Assembly (NCBI GenBank): GCA_028622995.1
Contig: JAJQJQ010000034.1
Span: forward strand, 2,046,001 to 2,110,000
Source of the DNA: Panagrolaimus kolymaensis
Taxonomy: Eukaryota > Nematoda > Chromadorea > Rhabditida > Panagrolaimidae
DNA length: 64,000 nucleotides
Direction of reading: 5' to 3'
Position 1 is the stretch's first letter. Each line of letters opens with the position of its first letter. The notes beneath the pieces were generated by a model, which had not been told where the DNA came from, searched no databases, and saw only the letters and a list, made by a program, of their open reading frames with translations. Below are positions 1 through 13,603 of the stretch, piece after piece. The position numbers and the translations under genes were made by a program.

Positions 1-3000
1 TTGGCAATTTTAATTTCTTTTTCTTTAAAAATGTCTGGATTTTATACGATTTTGTCTCAAAAAGGCATTCTTATTCTATTTTGTAATCAGCAGCAAAAGG
101 CACACACGAACTCAAAATTGATTAATATGATTTTCAAAATAGAATCTTTTTTATCTTTCTTTTTATTTTTCTTGATTTTTAGTTGCTTGTCAGTCAGGTT
201 TAATCTAATTTATTTTTCTGCTTCTAAAATAAAAATTCTTACTTTTTTTTCTTCACCTTTATCAAACTCAATATTTTTTTTATATATATTTTTCAACAAA
301 TTTCTTCGGGTAACTAACTTTATTACGGTAGAAGATAAATTTAATCTAATTTTTGTCATCTTTGGCACTTTTTATTGTCTTTTTTTCTTCGACAATGTGA
401 TTTCGTAAAGCTGTATTTTTAAAAACTATTTCCAAATTTTTTTTGAAAAAGTTTTTTAATTCATAAATCACAAATTTGCTTTGTCTTATGCAAATTCATT
501 TCATAAACATACCTCTAATTTCGTCATTCTCGGAAATTGTTTATTGTAACATTGGGCTTTATATTTATACAAAAATTTTGTATTTATTTTTTCTTTATTT
601 TTTTAGAGAGCTTGGCTTTCTTTTGTTATTTGTTTTTTATGCTATAGTTTTGTTAAAAATTTTTTTATGATTCTTTAGTCTTTGACAAAATTATACAAAA
701 ATTTTATTGCTATATTTATTTTTTATGGAGCTCCTACATTCTTTATTAAGGGACATTTGAGCCCAACTTTCGCTCATTTGAACTCCGATTGTTTAGTTCA
801 GAGATGTTATTAACAGCTGAAGTGTTTTTATGTTTAATGCGTAATTATATGGTTTTAGGCGGCGCTAATAATAAGTTGTAAAACATGCAATTTTTTTTTC
901 TTGATAAAAGATGTTGCTTTTTTGGTTGCCAAGATCACTTTTTATGTTAGAAAAAAGCTATAAATATAAAATGTTGAATATGAAGTTGTCCCCAAATGAA
1001 TGCCTGAATTTTTTTTATGTGTGTAGGAAGTCATTTCAACCCACCTCCACTAATATCTTTTTATGTAATAAAAAAAAAAGATATTTATTTTTAATTTAAG
1101 GAAATACATTTTTTTGTCTAATTTTATTTTTAGTACTTCTTTTCATAGTATGGTTTCTGTGTGCCCTTCCCTTATTTATTTTTTTTTTTGCAGCAAATTT
1201 TTTATATTTTGCAAGCAAGTCTACTAACTACTGCATTGAATTCTTTTTTGCTATTTTTTTCTTTCTTTCTCGCCCATGGCTACAATGGCGCAAGAAAAAA
1301 ATAAAATAAAAAAATAAAAATAAAGCGAGACGACGACGACAACTTAGACTAAGAAAGAAAAAAAAGGATAGTAATTCTCAAAGAAGGGTGTAGTAGTAGT
1401 TGCGTCGTATTTTTTTCTTCATTTTTCTTGCATTTTATGTTACTTGCCTTTTTGGAGATGAAAAAAAATAGCGACTAAGCTAAAAATGCTGCAGCATTAC
1501 TACTACTTCTAGTAGTCAGTCGTCGGTCGTCTTTCAGTCTTCGAGCTTTTTTGTGCTTTTGTGTTTTCTTTCATCTTCTTTTTTTTAGTTTACCCTCACT
1601 TTTTTTTGGTTATTTGCGTGTAGTAGTCCTTCTTTTTTTTCTCCACCAAAATGAGACATTACAAAATTATATTTTTTGTAGTTTTATTAAAAGTTGAAGA
1701 AAGAAAAAAATTCACAAAAAAATTAAAAAAGTTTTTTCTTGGGTATTTCAAAACTTTATTTTTTCTGTTTCCTAATTTAGTGTTACCGCAGCTTAATTTT
1801 ATTTTTATTTTTTATTTCTTTTTTGCGTGAAATTACTTTTTTTTCTTTTTTTTTCGATGAAGGTCGTTTTGAGAGCATTAAATTTTACAGCTCAGTAATT
1901 AAAAGTTCATTTTCTTTTTTTATTATTTTGGACTGGAAATAAATTTTTTAAAAATTGTACTGTATTGGCTAAAATATAATACATACTTTTTAAGTCTCTT
2001 TTTTTTTACTTTTCTTTTGAAAATTTAAATTTTCAATTGTCTCTGATGACGTACAATTCTCTCAAGGTTTATTTTAACTTTTTTAAATGTATTTATATTT
2101 TTTTTCTTATCGTTGGATACTTTCCAAAAGTGTTTTTCACCACTTAAAAAAATGAGTGTTGGCATTTGTTTTTTGACAATTTGAAAAAAAAAATGGTTTA
2201 AAAACACATATCGCTTTTTTTTCTATTCCGAAAATTTATGGTGGTTGTAAGTAAGTCAGGCATATATTTTTTTTCTCCTTCCAAAACTTTTTTTCTTTTC
2301 TGTTTTAAAACAAAGTTTCTTTTTTATTTTCACAATTTTTATGTGTGAGACGACGACAAACTGTGTGCTGAACAGAGGGGAGGAATATGATGATGGGTGG
2401 TGGAAAGAAACAAAACAGGCATAAAAAAACTTCAGCGAAAAAAGAATGGGTTTTCTTTTTTTTAGTTGTTCATATTTGGAAAAAGAGAGGGGAAAGAGAA
2501 AAAACTTTTTTTATGTTTTGTTTTGCTAATCGATTTTGTTGTTGATCAGAGTTTTTATTATTTTTTCTCTTCTTTTTTAAAGTTTATTTGTAACGGTAAA
2601 ATTTTTTTTTGGTTTTTAATTGTTATTTTAAAATATTTTTAAAAAATTTTTGGCAGACCAGTTTATTTTTTATTTCTTAAAAATCATAGAATTAAAAAAT
2701 TAAATAAAAATTTTATTCTTTTTTTCTATTTTCTAATTTTCCTTTTCTGGTAGCCAATAACTACTACCGCGGAAAACCAAATTATTTTTCCTTTTAGTAT
2801 TTATTACTCTTTTTACGTTTATTTTGCAGGAAAAAAACTTTTTTTGGAAAGAGAAAAAAATATTATTTCCTTTTAAATTAGCAAAAAAAAATGTGCATGA
2901 GAATATAAATATTTGTCATCACACATCAGGCAACACCAAACAACAACAACTAGGTAGTAACGATGACAAGTCGCATGCAGCGCACTTTTATGAAGCAACC

Positions 3001-5436
3001 AGCAAAAGCGTGTATATGTATTTATTTGCAAGGATGAGAAATATGAATAAAAAAAATAAAAATAAATATATATATTTTTGCCTTTTTTAATGCTGCATCT
3101 TTTTTTGGAGAGAAACGAATATCTTTCTTTACTTTTTTTATGTCGCAAAATTTTTTCTTTTCTTTCTTTTTCTTACATACATTTTTATATTTTTTTTGCG
3201 TCATTTGAAGGAAAACATTTTTTCCTTTTTCTTCGTCTCTCTTTCTTTCATTTTCCTTTTTCCTTGGCAATGTTGTTTGTGTTGTTTGCAGAAAAAAGAA
3301 AGAAGTCGTTTTGTCGTTGCAAAAAAGCGAGATAAATAAAATGGAGAAAATTTTTTTAAATCTTGTTTAAAAATTTATTGTTGTCGTCGTTTCTAAATAT
3401 TTGTTTGAAAAAAAAGTTTTTTTTGCGTTATAATCGTGAAATATTGATTAAGTAAGTGACTGTTATGTATGTTTCTGTCCTTTTTTCGAAAAAGAATGGA
3501 AAAAAGTTTATGGGGAAACTTTTTCCTTTTTTTATAACCATAAAAGTTGTGATTTTGTGTTTCCATCATCTGACGTGGTTCCTTTCTTTCTTTTTTTTCG
3601 ATGCCCATACACATAAAATAAAATTTTTTCTTAAATTTTAAAGTTAGTTGAAAAAAGTCAGAGATCGCTTTTGATTTGAAAAAAACAAACACAAAATTTG
3701 AACTCACGATGGAAAAGTAAAATAAAAATAGTTGAAGAGACTGGTTTATTACTTTTTTTCTTTCTATTTTGCCTTTTATATTTTTACTTTCTTCTCTTAA
3801 ACTATAAAAAAACATACACAACCAGCCAACAATATTGTTGTTCCTTGTTCAGTCAATTGTCATTTTTTTTACTTTAATGTTCAATTTTTTTTCTTTTTTT
3901 TGTTACACAATTATTCAATTCTTATCTCATCATACTTTAAACACAGAAAATAATCTTCTTCCAACCCAATATTGTTTAAAATAGGAAAATATGGACAGTT
4001 TTTTTACTGCTACCTATCTGCTTTCTTTTTATTGTTTTTTGTGTTTTGTAGTATTGAAGGATCGAGAAAAAAAAACTTCCCCAATTACTTACTTTCAAGC
4101 AAAAACAAAAGAAAGAAAAGTTTTCTCTGATTGACATTGGCTGAAAAAAAAAGTTCACTAAAATCATTCCTTCTTTTTTTTCTTTTTTTAACTAACGTAT
4201 GTCTATTTTTATTACCAAAGTTTTTTAAGTTTACTTAACTCAGACATGAATTCCTATTTTTTAATACTTTTTTCTTTTAAAAAATGGTTTTATTTACTTT
4301 TTTAAATACACAAAAAAATGTAAAATATAAAAAGAAGATGACTTGATGAGGTTGGTTAGCTAAACTAACTACATATCTGCCAAATTTTTCGAGAAAAAAA
4401 GTTTTTTTTTTGCTGATGCGTGCAGACTGCTTTAAAACACAACATGATGCGTGTTGGTTGGTTAGTTAGTAGTGGTGGCGCTATTTTTTACCTCTCTCTC
4501 TCTCTCTCTTACACATCTATTTTTTTTTTGCAGCAAAAAGAAAGCAAAAGGCCCACATTGTGTTTAATTTTTCTTTTTTTTGTGTATGCATTTTTTTCTG
4601 CAATTTTTCGTTTTTCTTTTTTTTTTGCCTATAGCATTTGATCTCTCCTCTTTTTTCATTTTTGATTTTGATGGTTTATTTATATATATATATAATATAT
4701 TTGCTTGGTTTTTGTAATCACAAAATTTATAACTTGCAAAAAATGGTTCCATTTTTCTCTATGTATCGATTCGACGAGTTTTATTTTATATACTTTTTTT
4801 TGTTTTCAATCGCGTTGAATTTTTTTGTTTTTATAAAAGGTTTTAAAAAGACAGAAAAATGAATTATATTTTTTAGTTAATTAGCCAAGGCTCAAATTTT
4901 TCAAACATATTGTTTTCTTTGCATCATTATTCTTTCTTCCTTTTTATTTGTTAATTAAAAATTTTGGTTAAAAAAATAGAATATATCTATCTATTCTTTT
5001 TTTACACCACGGGTAAATAATATTAATCCCCACCACAATCAAATTATTATTGTTGTCAAAAAAAATAAGGAGGAAGAGGACAAGGCGGATAATATTTTTT
5101 TATTTGAGTTGTGATTTTTTGTAATAAAAAAAGAAGAGGCCTTCTGTGTTTTATTGGATTTTTTCCTTCTCTTTTTTGTATGCTGAATATTGACGAAAAC
5201 AGAAATTTATATTATATTTTTTCCGTAGTTGTCATCAACCCTTGTCCTTACAACACAACACATACACACGCACTAGCTGCTGCTCGCCACGTTTGGTAAA
5301 TAATATCAACAACGATTAATGAATGATTTTTTTATTTAACAAAAAAGTTTATAAAAAATTTAAATAAGAAGAGCGAACGAACTTAATTCACTTTTACCCA
5401 TTCTTGCCAAAATAAATTTGTAATTTGTTTGCAAAT
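1..5436. other. T-rich non-coding region upstream of the cGMP kinase gene
   Basis: No open reading frame here has coding character. Those present are short and made of F, L, I, K and N from poly-T or poly-A. The + strand is dominated by long T runs and pyrimidine tracts, including a TC dinucleotide run near 4491-4511, an AT run near 4682-4696 and GAC/GTC-type trinucleotide runs near 1327 and 1500. It is presumably promoter and intergenic DNA for the kinase gene on the right. I see no RNA gene or transposon. Confidence 0.7.
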
Positions 5437-8400
5437 ATGTTATCACAACAAGATTTAACCGCTGCAGCAATGAATATGTTCAGGGTAAGAAATTAATTAA
5501 ACAAAATCCTTAGTTTGGTACTATTTTTTTGAATTGGTTAAATTAGAATTTCTTAAACTATTTTTTTCCTATAAAATTTATATCTTTCTTATTTTAAGCT
5601 TTTAAAATCTAATCTTTTCTTTTTGCTTTTTTTTCTTCCTCATTTTCTACATCTTATACTCTTCTGCCTCAAACAAACAAAACAAAACCCTCTCATTTTC
5701 ATCTTGTCGTTAATCATTCAATGATGCTTTTTTATATATATCCTTGTCGTCTACATTTTCTTCTATGTTAATAAAAAATGTCAAGAACTATTTAACATTT
5801 TTAAAAAATGTCTCATTGTTATTTCTTATACTTGCTTCTAATTTCTCACAGCATAATTTTCTATTCATTTTAATTTTAATATCCGCTATTAATTTTGCTG
5901 AAATTGCCAAAGACATACATAATCTTATGAGAAAAAACACTACCAAAAAAAATTTTGATTGTTTTCTTTTCACTTTTATTCCTAAAATTTAAAAACAAAA
6001 AAGAATTTTTGAGTTTAAAAAATATCAATTAATTTTAACACTTTTACTATTATCCGCCATTAAAAAAGTGGAAAAATGAAAACTAAAAAACTCTTACTTT
6101 TTTCTTTTCATTTTTAATTTAACTCCTGAATTCAGTTCTAGAAGTCTTTACTAAGTCTTCTTCTTCTTTCTTACATTTTGTTTCAGCTTCTTTTATTTTT
6201 TGACCCTCCAAAGAAAAGAAAAAAATTGAAGTAAAATAAAAGACAAAAAAGAGTAACGACGCTCAGTCCCAAATTATTGAATTCTCAAAAGTAAGTAAGA
6301 AAGTCGTAGCTTTCTAGCATCAATCCTTGAAAGAAAAAGGCGGAGTAAAAAGCTTTCAAAGAAAAAAATAAAATAAAAAAAGCTAACCCAACGTGGAATG
6401 CGTTTTTTCTGCGCGTTGCTTGTTGTCATTTTCGATAGAAGCTTTTTGCGAGTTTTATCTTTTTTCGTCTTTATACTTGCAAAAAAAATAATTTTAAAGT
6501 CTAATAAAATTACGTAAATGCCACAGAAAAAGTAAAAGGCTAAGTTTTTTTCAAAGGTTTAAAACAATTCTTTTAATTTTAACTTTTCCACTTTGTTCTT
6601 TCTTCCTTTTTTCAAATAAAATTAATGGCTTTTTTCGAAACAAAAAAAAAGTTTTTCGCTCTTTTTTATTTTAAAATAATATTTGTTAATTATTCATTGG
6701 CTCAAAAAATAAAAGAAGAATGAATAAAATGCAGCAGCGTCATTTTCTTCCTGGATGCCTTTGACGACTAAAAACATTTGTACACCAAATGATGTCGTCG
6801 TTGTTGCTTTTATTTTTTCGATGTTATACTTACTTGCCCATGTCATCATTTAAGCGATTGTTTTTATTTTTTTGGAGAAGTCCTCTTTTATTTTGTTGAC
6901 ATTTTGACAATCGACTGGCACAGATCAGACAAACAAACCAAGGTGGTCTTTAAAAAGCTGAGAAAATCGTCTTTAATTTTGTTTTTTTGCTTTTGGAGTC
7001 TACGAAAAAATTTTGCTACATTTTTTATATATTTTGTTATATTTTATTTTTTTGTAAGATAAGCTTCTCAAAATCCTAAAATCCGTATTTTTCTTCTTAT
7101 CCTTTTTTCCTTCGACTTACTCCCTCATCGAATTACATAGCTTTTTTTGATTCCATTAAAATACGTGAATTATACTATATTTATTTTTCTTATTATATTC
7201 AATTTTTAAGCTTAAATATAATATTTTGGGGTGAAATAATAAAATATGTCAAATATGCTAAAAGGTTTTCTGCGTTATCCATGGACGGTAAGTGTCACCT
7301 CTATTTATCTTTCTTTCTTGTTGTCTTTTTTTTAATATACATTTATTGATTCTCTTTCTACTCTTCCGGATTAAAAATATAAAAAAAATTAGCTCACTAA
7401 AAAATTTTTTATGTCTCTTTTTTCTTTCTCTGAGCAAAAAAAATTTAAAAAATGGATTAAAAAATGAATGATGCAATTGTTTTTATTTTTTTATTATATT
7501 AAAAAAAATTTTTTTGTAGGTTCAAGTTGGCAGTCGAGTATATGATGCACAAGAAATTCAAAAGCTTATTCCACAATTGGAAGAAGGAATAGAAAAAAAG
7601 GATAAACAGCTGAGACAATCTCAAAGCATTATAGAAGCACATACAAAAAAAATTGGTGAACTTGAAAAAGAAGTTAAAACTTTATCAACGGAATGTGATA
7701 AATTGCGTTCGGTGTTGCAACAAACAGCTGAATCTGCTGCTTCTCCAGCTACACCAAATCAAAAAAGTTCACATACTGATGATTTGCATACAGATTTGCA
7801 ACAAGTAAGATTTTTTAATAAATTTTTAATACAATATTTTATGTTTTAATTGATTTTCTTTTCTAGAAGGCGGTGCTTCCAACCACCGAACCGCCCGAAA
7901 CAGTACGGTCAAAGAAAATGGCTGTTTCCGCTGAACCCGCTAAACTTGATCAACATAAAGGCACCCTTCAACATCATACCAAAACAGCTGGATCTAAACA
8001 ACTTATTCGAGATGCAGTTCAGAAAAATGATTTCTTGCGTCAACTTGCTAAAGAACAAGTCATCGAACTTGTGGAATGCATGTTTGAAATGCGTGCCAGA
8101 GCTGGACAATGGGTTATTCAAGAAGGTGAACCTGGAGATCGCTTATTCGTAGTAGCTGAAGGTCAACTTCAAGTTTCTCGGGAAGGCACTGTATTAGGAA
8201 ATATGGGGCCTGGAGTAGTTATGGGAGAATTAGCTATTTTATATAATTGTGTTCGAACGGCTTCCGTTCAAGCTGTAAGTGATGTATCTTTATGGGTTTT
8301 GGATCGAAGTGCATTCCAAATGATTACCATGAGGCTTGGAATGGAAAGACATTCACAATTAATGAATTTCTTAAATAAAGTTTCTATATTTGAAAACCTT

Positions 8401-9947
8401 TCTGAAGATCGTATTTCTAAAATGGCGGATGTTATGGATCAAGATTATTATGCTGGTGGACATCATATTATTCGAGAGGGCGAAAAGGGAGATACCTTCT
8501 TTGTAATTAATAGTGGCCAAGTTAGAGTTACTCAATCCATTGAAGGAGAACATGAACCTCGAGAAATTCGAATTCTCAAACAAGGTGATTTCTTTGGTGA
8601 AAAAGCTTTACTTGGCGAAGAAGTTCGAACTGCGAATGTTATTGCTATGAATCCTGGCGTGGAAGTTTTAACCTTAGATCGAGAATCATTCTTGAAATTA
8701 ATTGGTGATTTGGAAGCATTAAAACGTGATTATGGAGATAATCAACGACGAGCAACCCTCTCAGCTCGAGCCGCACAAGAACAACCACCAAGTCCAACTC
8801 GAATTGCTCAAGATAATGAATATGCCCAATTACAATTGCGTCAACTTAAGCGAATTGCCACTCTTGGAGTGGGTGGTTTTGGAAGGGTTGAATTAGTTTG
8901 TATTAATGGTGACAAATCGAGGACTTTTGCTTTGAAAGCTCTTAAAAAGAAACACATCGTGGATACTCGACAACAAGAACATATTTTTGCTGAACGAAAT
9001 ATTATGATGGAAACTAAAACTGATTGGATTGTTAGGTACGTACAAAACTTACAAAATTGGTTCCTAAACGAATTAATAATATTTTCATTTTTAGGCTTTA
9101 CACTACCTTCCGCGATAGCAAATATGTTTATATGCTTTTAGAAGCCTGTCTTGGAGGTGAATTATGGACAACCCTTCGAGATAGAGGACATTTTGATGAT
9201 TATACTGCTCGTTTCTTTGTTGCATGCGTACTTGAAGGCCTTGAACATTTACATCGCAAAAATATAGTTTATCGTGATTTAAAACCCGAAAATTGTTTAT
9301 TAACTCAAAATGGATATTTAAAACTTGTGGATTTTGGTTTTGCTAAAAAACTTGCAAGTGGTAGAAAAACTTGGACATTCTGTGGTACACCAGAATATGT
9401 TAGTCCTGAAATTATTTTAAATAAAGGTCATGATCAAGCAGCGGATTATTGGGCTTTAGGAATATATATTTGTGAATTAATGCTTGGTCGACCTCCATTC
9501 CAGGTAAAAAAAATCTCCAATAATTAGTTTGAACGTCAAAGAATTTAAAAAAAATTTTAGGCATCCGATCCGATGAAAACTTATACTTTAATTTTAAAAG
9601 GTATTGATGCCCTGGATATTCCAAATCGAAGGATTGGTAAAACTGCAACTGCGCTAGTTAAAAAACTTTGCCGAGATAATCCTGGTGAACGACTTGGTTC
9701 TGGCAGTGGTGGAGTTAATGATATTCGAAAGCATCGGTTCGCCTTTAACTTATAAATTGAAGAAAAAAAATTTAAATTTTTTAGATGGTTTATGGGGTTC
9801 GATTGGGAAGGATTACGAACTCGAGCTCTTAAAGCTCCAATAGTACCAAAGGTTTCAAATCCTGCAGATGTTAGCAACTTTGATAATTATCCACCTGATC
9901 AAGATATACCTCCAGATGAATTTTCTGGTTGGGATGAAGGATTTTAA
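5437..9947 (+). CDS. egl-4: cGMP-dependent protein kinase (EGL-4/PKG type), complete
   Basis: Exons 5437-5484, 7520-7804, 7867-9035, 9095-9503, 9561-9736 and 9785-9947 join in frame to 749 aa. The order is: an N-terminal heptad-rich dimerisation helix (about residues 20-80, with [10 protein letters not shown] and [11 protein letters not shown]); a pseudosubstrate-like segment KKMAVSAEP (about 126-135); two cyclic-nucleotide-binding domains (about 165-405, phosphate-binding cassettes [14 protein letters not shown] and [14 protein letters not shown]); and an AGC kinase domain from about 438. The kinase has the glycine loop [10 protein letters not shown], the FALK lysine, [15 protein letters not shown] and a [10 protein letters not shown] activation loop, and ends in an AGC tail ...SGWDEGF. 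In C. elegans EGL-4 acts in sensory neurons, controlling body size, foraging and quiescence. Length and domain order match that family (about 750-780 aa). The last intron uses a weak donor, GTTCGC. An alternative first exon is listed separately. Confidence 0.95.
7246..7287 (+). other. egl-4: Alternative first coding exon of the cGMP kinase gene
   Basis: ATG at 7246 opens 14 codons ([14 protein letters not shown]) and runs into a good donor, GTAAGT, at 7288. Its phase is 0, as is that of the exon at 5437-5484, so either can splice to 7520 and keep the kinase frame. Two start exons 1.8 kb apart imply two promoters and isoforms differing only in the extreme N-terminus. Alternative N-termini are known for egl-4 in C. 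elegans. The 1.76 kb between the two exons is T-rich and otherwise non-coding. Confidence 0.7.
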
Positions 9948-10792
9948 ATTAATTATCAGGATGTTTTGATTTCATGATTGATATGTTGTTGAGCCAAGTT
10001 CCTGCCCAATTATATATAAAAAAACATTTTTTACTTAGGAAATTTGTTGCTAAAATTTTTATTTTTACTCATTCTTTTTTTTTATTATGGCTTCCAAAAC
10101 GCGGTGATATAATTTTTAAAAGTTTCGTATTTTATCTTTTTTAGTTTTTTTTATTTTGATTCTCAGTTTGATTGACTTTTTTATATAATTTTTACGACAT
10201 CGATATATATATTCTAATTTTAAAAAAGCTATATATTAATTAATTAACAAAAGAAATGTAACAAACAAAAACATAAATTTAAAAGTTTTGGACAAAAATT
10301 TTGTATCTTTTTCTTGCTGTCTAAAATTCAAAAAGATGCAAATAATTATATTAAAGCTTTGTTTTAACAACAAAAATTTATTATTATTACTGTTTTTTTT
10401 AATTTTCCATGTTAAACCTTATTCTTATTAAAATTTAAATCTGCCTCTTAATAAATATGTTTATTTGATATTTAAATAATAGTGTAAAAATTATTGCTTG
10501 TTTTTTTTTTGCGAGAAATCTCAATTGTTGTTATTTTATTTGCTTTTTATAAAAATTACAAAAAAAGACATAGTTCTATCATAAAATAGAGAAAGTTTCA
10601 GATAGAAAAGTTTAAGTTTTTTTTCTTATAAATTAACTCAACGAAAAAATTAATAAAACAAACAAAATGTAAATTTGAACGAAAATGAGAATATAAAGTT
10701 TAATTTTCAAACATTAAATAAATAACCTAGCAATTTTTAACTTTTAAAAAAATTATATTTTCTTTATTTTTTTTGAAAAGGAAATTTAGAAA
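9948..10792. other. Convergent 3' regions of the kinase and the first lipocalin gene
   Basis: A+T-rich DNA between the TAA of the kinase gene and the TAA of the first lipocalin gene, which converge here. Several AATAAA-type signals are present on + (for example near 10449 and 10720). I see no further gene. Confidence 0.7.
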
Positions 10793-12144
10793 TTAGCCTG
10801 TAAAAAGTGTTGGTGCCATTTGACATGTTGAAAAATCTGCTGTTTTGATAAAATTGAAAACTTGTGAAAAATCATTGATGAGACCTTTAGCTCGTAAAAT
10901 TTGAATCGCTTCTTGCTCATATTTCTGAAAAATTTTAAATTTATAATTTCATCGAACTAAAAATTTGTTACTTACTTGTTTAAACAATTCTGGGTTTCTA
11001 GCAAAAACATAGATAGGGTAGTAGCAATCTTCAGTGAGAATTGCATATTCGTAAAATCCCGATCGATTTACTGGTCCTGTGTGAATTATATTAACTAAAA
11101 AAAATATTAAACTTTTTATTTTCTAACTGATGAATCAAATTTAATTTACCGTTTTCATTTCTTCTCATATTTCTGAAATAAAGTTCTCCCGCAGCATGAA
11201 CACTTCCAAAACCGCTAACAGTTACTGGGATTTCATTGGAATTTTCATGTTTAGTTATTTCCAATGTTTCAAAAGATGTATCAATTCCATATTGGCGATT
11301 GCTTCGATTCAGCATTTGTAAAGACATGATTCGACATTTATTTGCTGATTCTGTGGAACTATACATAACTTGATACCATTGACCCATAAATCCATCAATG
11401 TTAAAAGTTTCAGATGTATCATAAGCAAGAGTGCATTTTGAATATGATGGTTGAACATGTTGTATAATTTGGGCATTGCTATATCGCTGACGAATATCTT
11501 TTCGCTTTATTGAATTTTTTTGTTTTGCTTGATCATAAAAAAGTTGCATTTGAAGCTTTTCAAAATCATCTTTTGGATTTTCATTGTATTGGGGTAATTG
11601 GAAGCCTAAGAGATCCAATACTGAACCAATGAAACTCTCAGTTTTTGGCGCAGGTTTAGCAATCTAAAAGCAAAAATACTATTTTTTCATAAATTAAATT
11701 TAAAGTTACTTCAGTGTAGGATGGCTGTTTACGACGATATTCACGATTATTGTTAAACATAATTGGAGGAGTTCGAGAAAATTTTGGCATCACTTTTGGA
11801 ATTCCTCGAATTGATGAACCATCTTCAAGTTTGAATGTTGGTGATGGCTCTTCTCCTGATGCTTCCAACACATCATCCATTAACTATAAAAACAACAAAA
11901 AATATTTTTTAAAAACTCGTTATTTTTATTTTTAAAACATAGTGGCTAATAAAATCATTTTACTCAAATTTAAAAAAATTTATAGTCAAAATTTTTTACT
12001 ACTTACAGGTTGGATAAACGACCCTTGATCAACGCTTAATAAGTTATCATTTATTTTATCAGCTTTACTTAAACCATTTTCTTCAACACAATTGCAGCTA
12101 AATGCAAAAAGTAAAATGACGAGGGCGACAACTTTATAAACCAT
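10793..12144 (-). CDS. Secreted lipocalin-related protein (LPR family), gene A
   Basis: Exons, in transcript order: 12007-12144, 11710-11883, 11150-11663, 10976-11094 and 10793-10924, joining in frame to 358 aa. It starts with a signal peptide (MVYKVVALVILLFAFSC). A charged linker without a recognised domain follows to about residue 190. The lipocalin barrel then opens with the GxW motif FMGQWYQV, and conserved cysteines sit in NKC, EDC and STC. LPR lipocalins are secreted proteins of the nematode apical matrix, thought to carry lipid or organise luminal matrix; the ligand is unknown. Two more members lie directly upstream on the same strand. An AAAAAAGGTCA element lies 87 nt upstream of the ATG. 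Which C. elegans lpr gene it matches cannot be decided by eye. Confidence 0.85.
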
Positions 12145-12586
12145 TACTTTCTTTTCTCTCAATTTTTACTTCAGTCTTGCAACTACTGAATAAATGCAAA
12201 TGAAAAAAAGAAAAGAAAAATAACCAAATGTGACCTTTTTTGGCCCCAAGAAGGGCCCTCCATTCGACCGACCTTTATCTTTTTCGATGATCTGCTTTTT
12301 TTATTATCCGTTTTTATCTTTTCATAAGACTATTTTTTTCATATTCAGTAGCAGCGGTAATAATACAAAATAAAATAAGAACGAAAGAGAGAAAGAAGAA
12401 TAATGAGAGAGGAAAGAAATAAATGTAAAACAACAAAGATCGAAATGGAATGTATTTCTTTTTTTTTTGTTCGATGACGACGACGACAAATTAATATTAT
12501 TATTTTTTGTTGAAAAAATAAGACAAAGTTAGTTATTAAAAACACAATACGTATTTTTTACATAAAAGAAAAAGAGGGATAAAAAA
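12145..12586. other. Intergenic and promoter region of lipocalin gene A
   Basis: 442 bp between the start codon of gene A and the stop codon of gene B, both on -. It is A-rich on + near gene A and holds the sequence TGACCTTTTTT at 12231-12241. I see no other gene. Confidence 0.7.
12231..12241 (-). promoter_or_regulatory. Nuclear-receptor half-site-like element upstream of lipocalin gene A
   Basis: AAAAAAGGTCA on the gene strand, 87 nt upstream of the ATG. It matches the ROR/NHR-23-type half-site (A-rich flank plus AGGTCA). Site function is inference from sequence only. Confidence 0.35.
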
Positions 12587-13603
12587 TTAGTGCATTTGAA
12601 CAATTTTTTGTAGCGCAAGTTGAGGATTTTTAAACATATCTGCAAGGGAATTTGGAGTAGCATCGGAGGCATTTGCGGAGCGTTGAGCATTTTCATGATT
12701 TTTAAGGACTCTGAAAACAGACAAAAATGTTATGCATTTTGGGAAATATATTTCTCACCTTCGCGCAAAGACTTCTTTTTCTGATGGCCATTCACAATCT
12801 GGTCCTTGATAAATGGGACGAGGCGAATTGAAAGCAACCTTTCCACCAAATCCTGCTTCTTCAAGGAATGCCACCATTTCCTTATTATAAGTTTGGAAAA
12901 ATGTAAGTGGATCACGACAATATACAGATAAAGAAAGTCGGCTTGCATCTGTGACAACAATATATTGAATATTTGCATCTTCAAGGAGGGTTTCATTATC
13001 GTAATGAGGGCCAGCTTTGATGATGTAAACTATAAATACAAACAAAAATAAAAAAATTAGAGGCTTGGTTATAAAAGAACTAACATTGACGAGGATAAAA
13101 ATATTCTTCTGTATACATCCAATATTTGCCTGTTCCAACTTTATTTAAATCACGTTTATATGTTTCAATTGGACCATTTTTTGAATCTACTCTATATGCT
13201 TCTTCAATGGAAAATCCATCTTCACCCATAACAGAATTAGGTTTAACTAAAAAAAGATTTTTTCGATAAAATTTTTTTGTACGATCGGAAATATAAAACT
13301 TTACAGTATGAAACCGGGCAATACATTTGAGTTTTATAAATATCAAAATTTACTGCAGCTTTATATACTTGAAACCATCTACCCATAAATAGCTGAGATG
13401 GAATTTCAATGGTATCAATTGGATGTTCAATCATATGACCTAAACCACTAATAATTCCAGAAATGGTTTGAATATCAAACTAAAAATTTAAATAAAAAAT
13501 TTATAGAGATAAATAAATAAAAACTTACTGGATTATCTCCAATTCCAGCATAAGATAAAAATATTAAGCTTGAAAAGCTTATTAATGTCAGAAAACGACT
13601 CAT
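12587..13603 (-). CDS. Secreted lipocalin-related protein (LPR family), gene B
   Basis: Exons: 13529-13603, 13305-13479, 13085-13246, 12759-13029 and 12587-12710, joining to 268 aa. There is a signal peptide (MSRFLTLISFSSLIFLSYA), then a lipocalin domain beginning near residue 55 with FMGRWFQVYKAA. The domain continues through TGKYWMYTEEYFYP and YIVVTDASRLSLSVYCRDP to a C-terminal cysteine segment (GPDCEWPSEKEVFARR). It is the shortest of the three and lacks the long N-terminal extensions of A and C, so it is close to a bare lipocalin. It shares strand, order and intron-phase style with its neighbours, which suggests old tandem duplication. Assignment to a specific lpr number would be a guess. 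Confidence 0.87.

Noticed and set aside
4491..4511. TC-repeat tract as a regulatory GAGA-type element
   Set aside because: A simple repeat in pyrimidine-rich DNA, with nothing to separate it from background.
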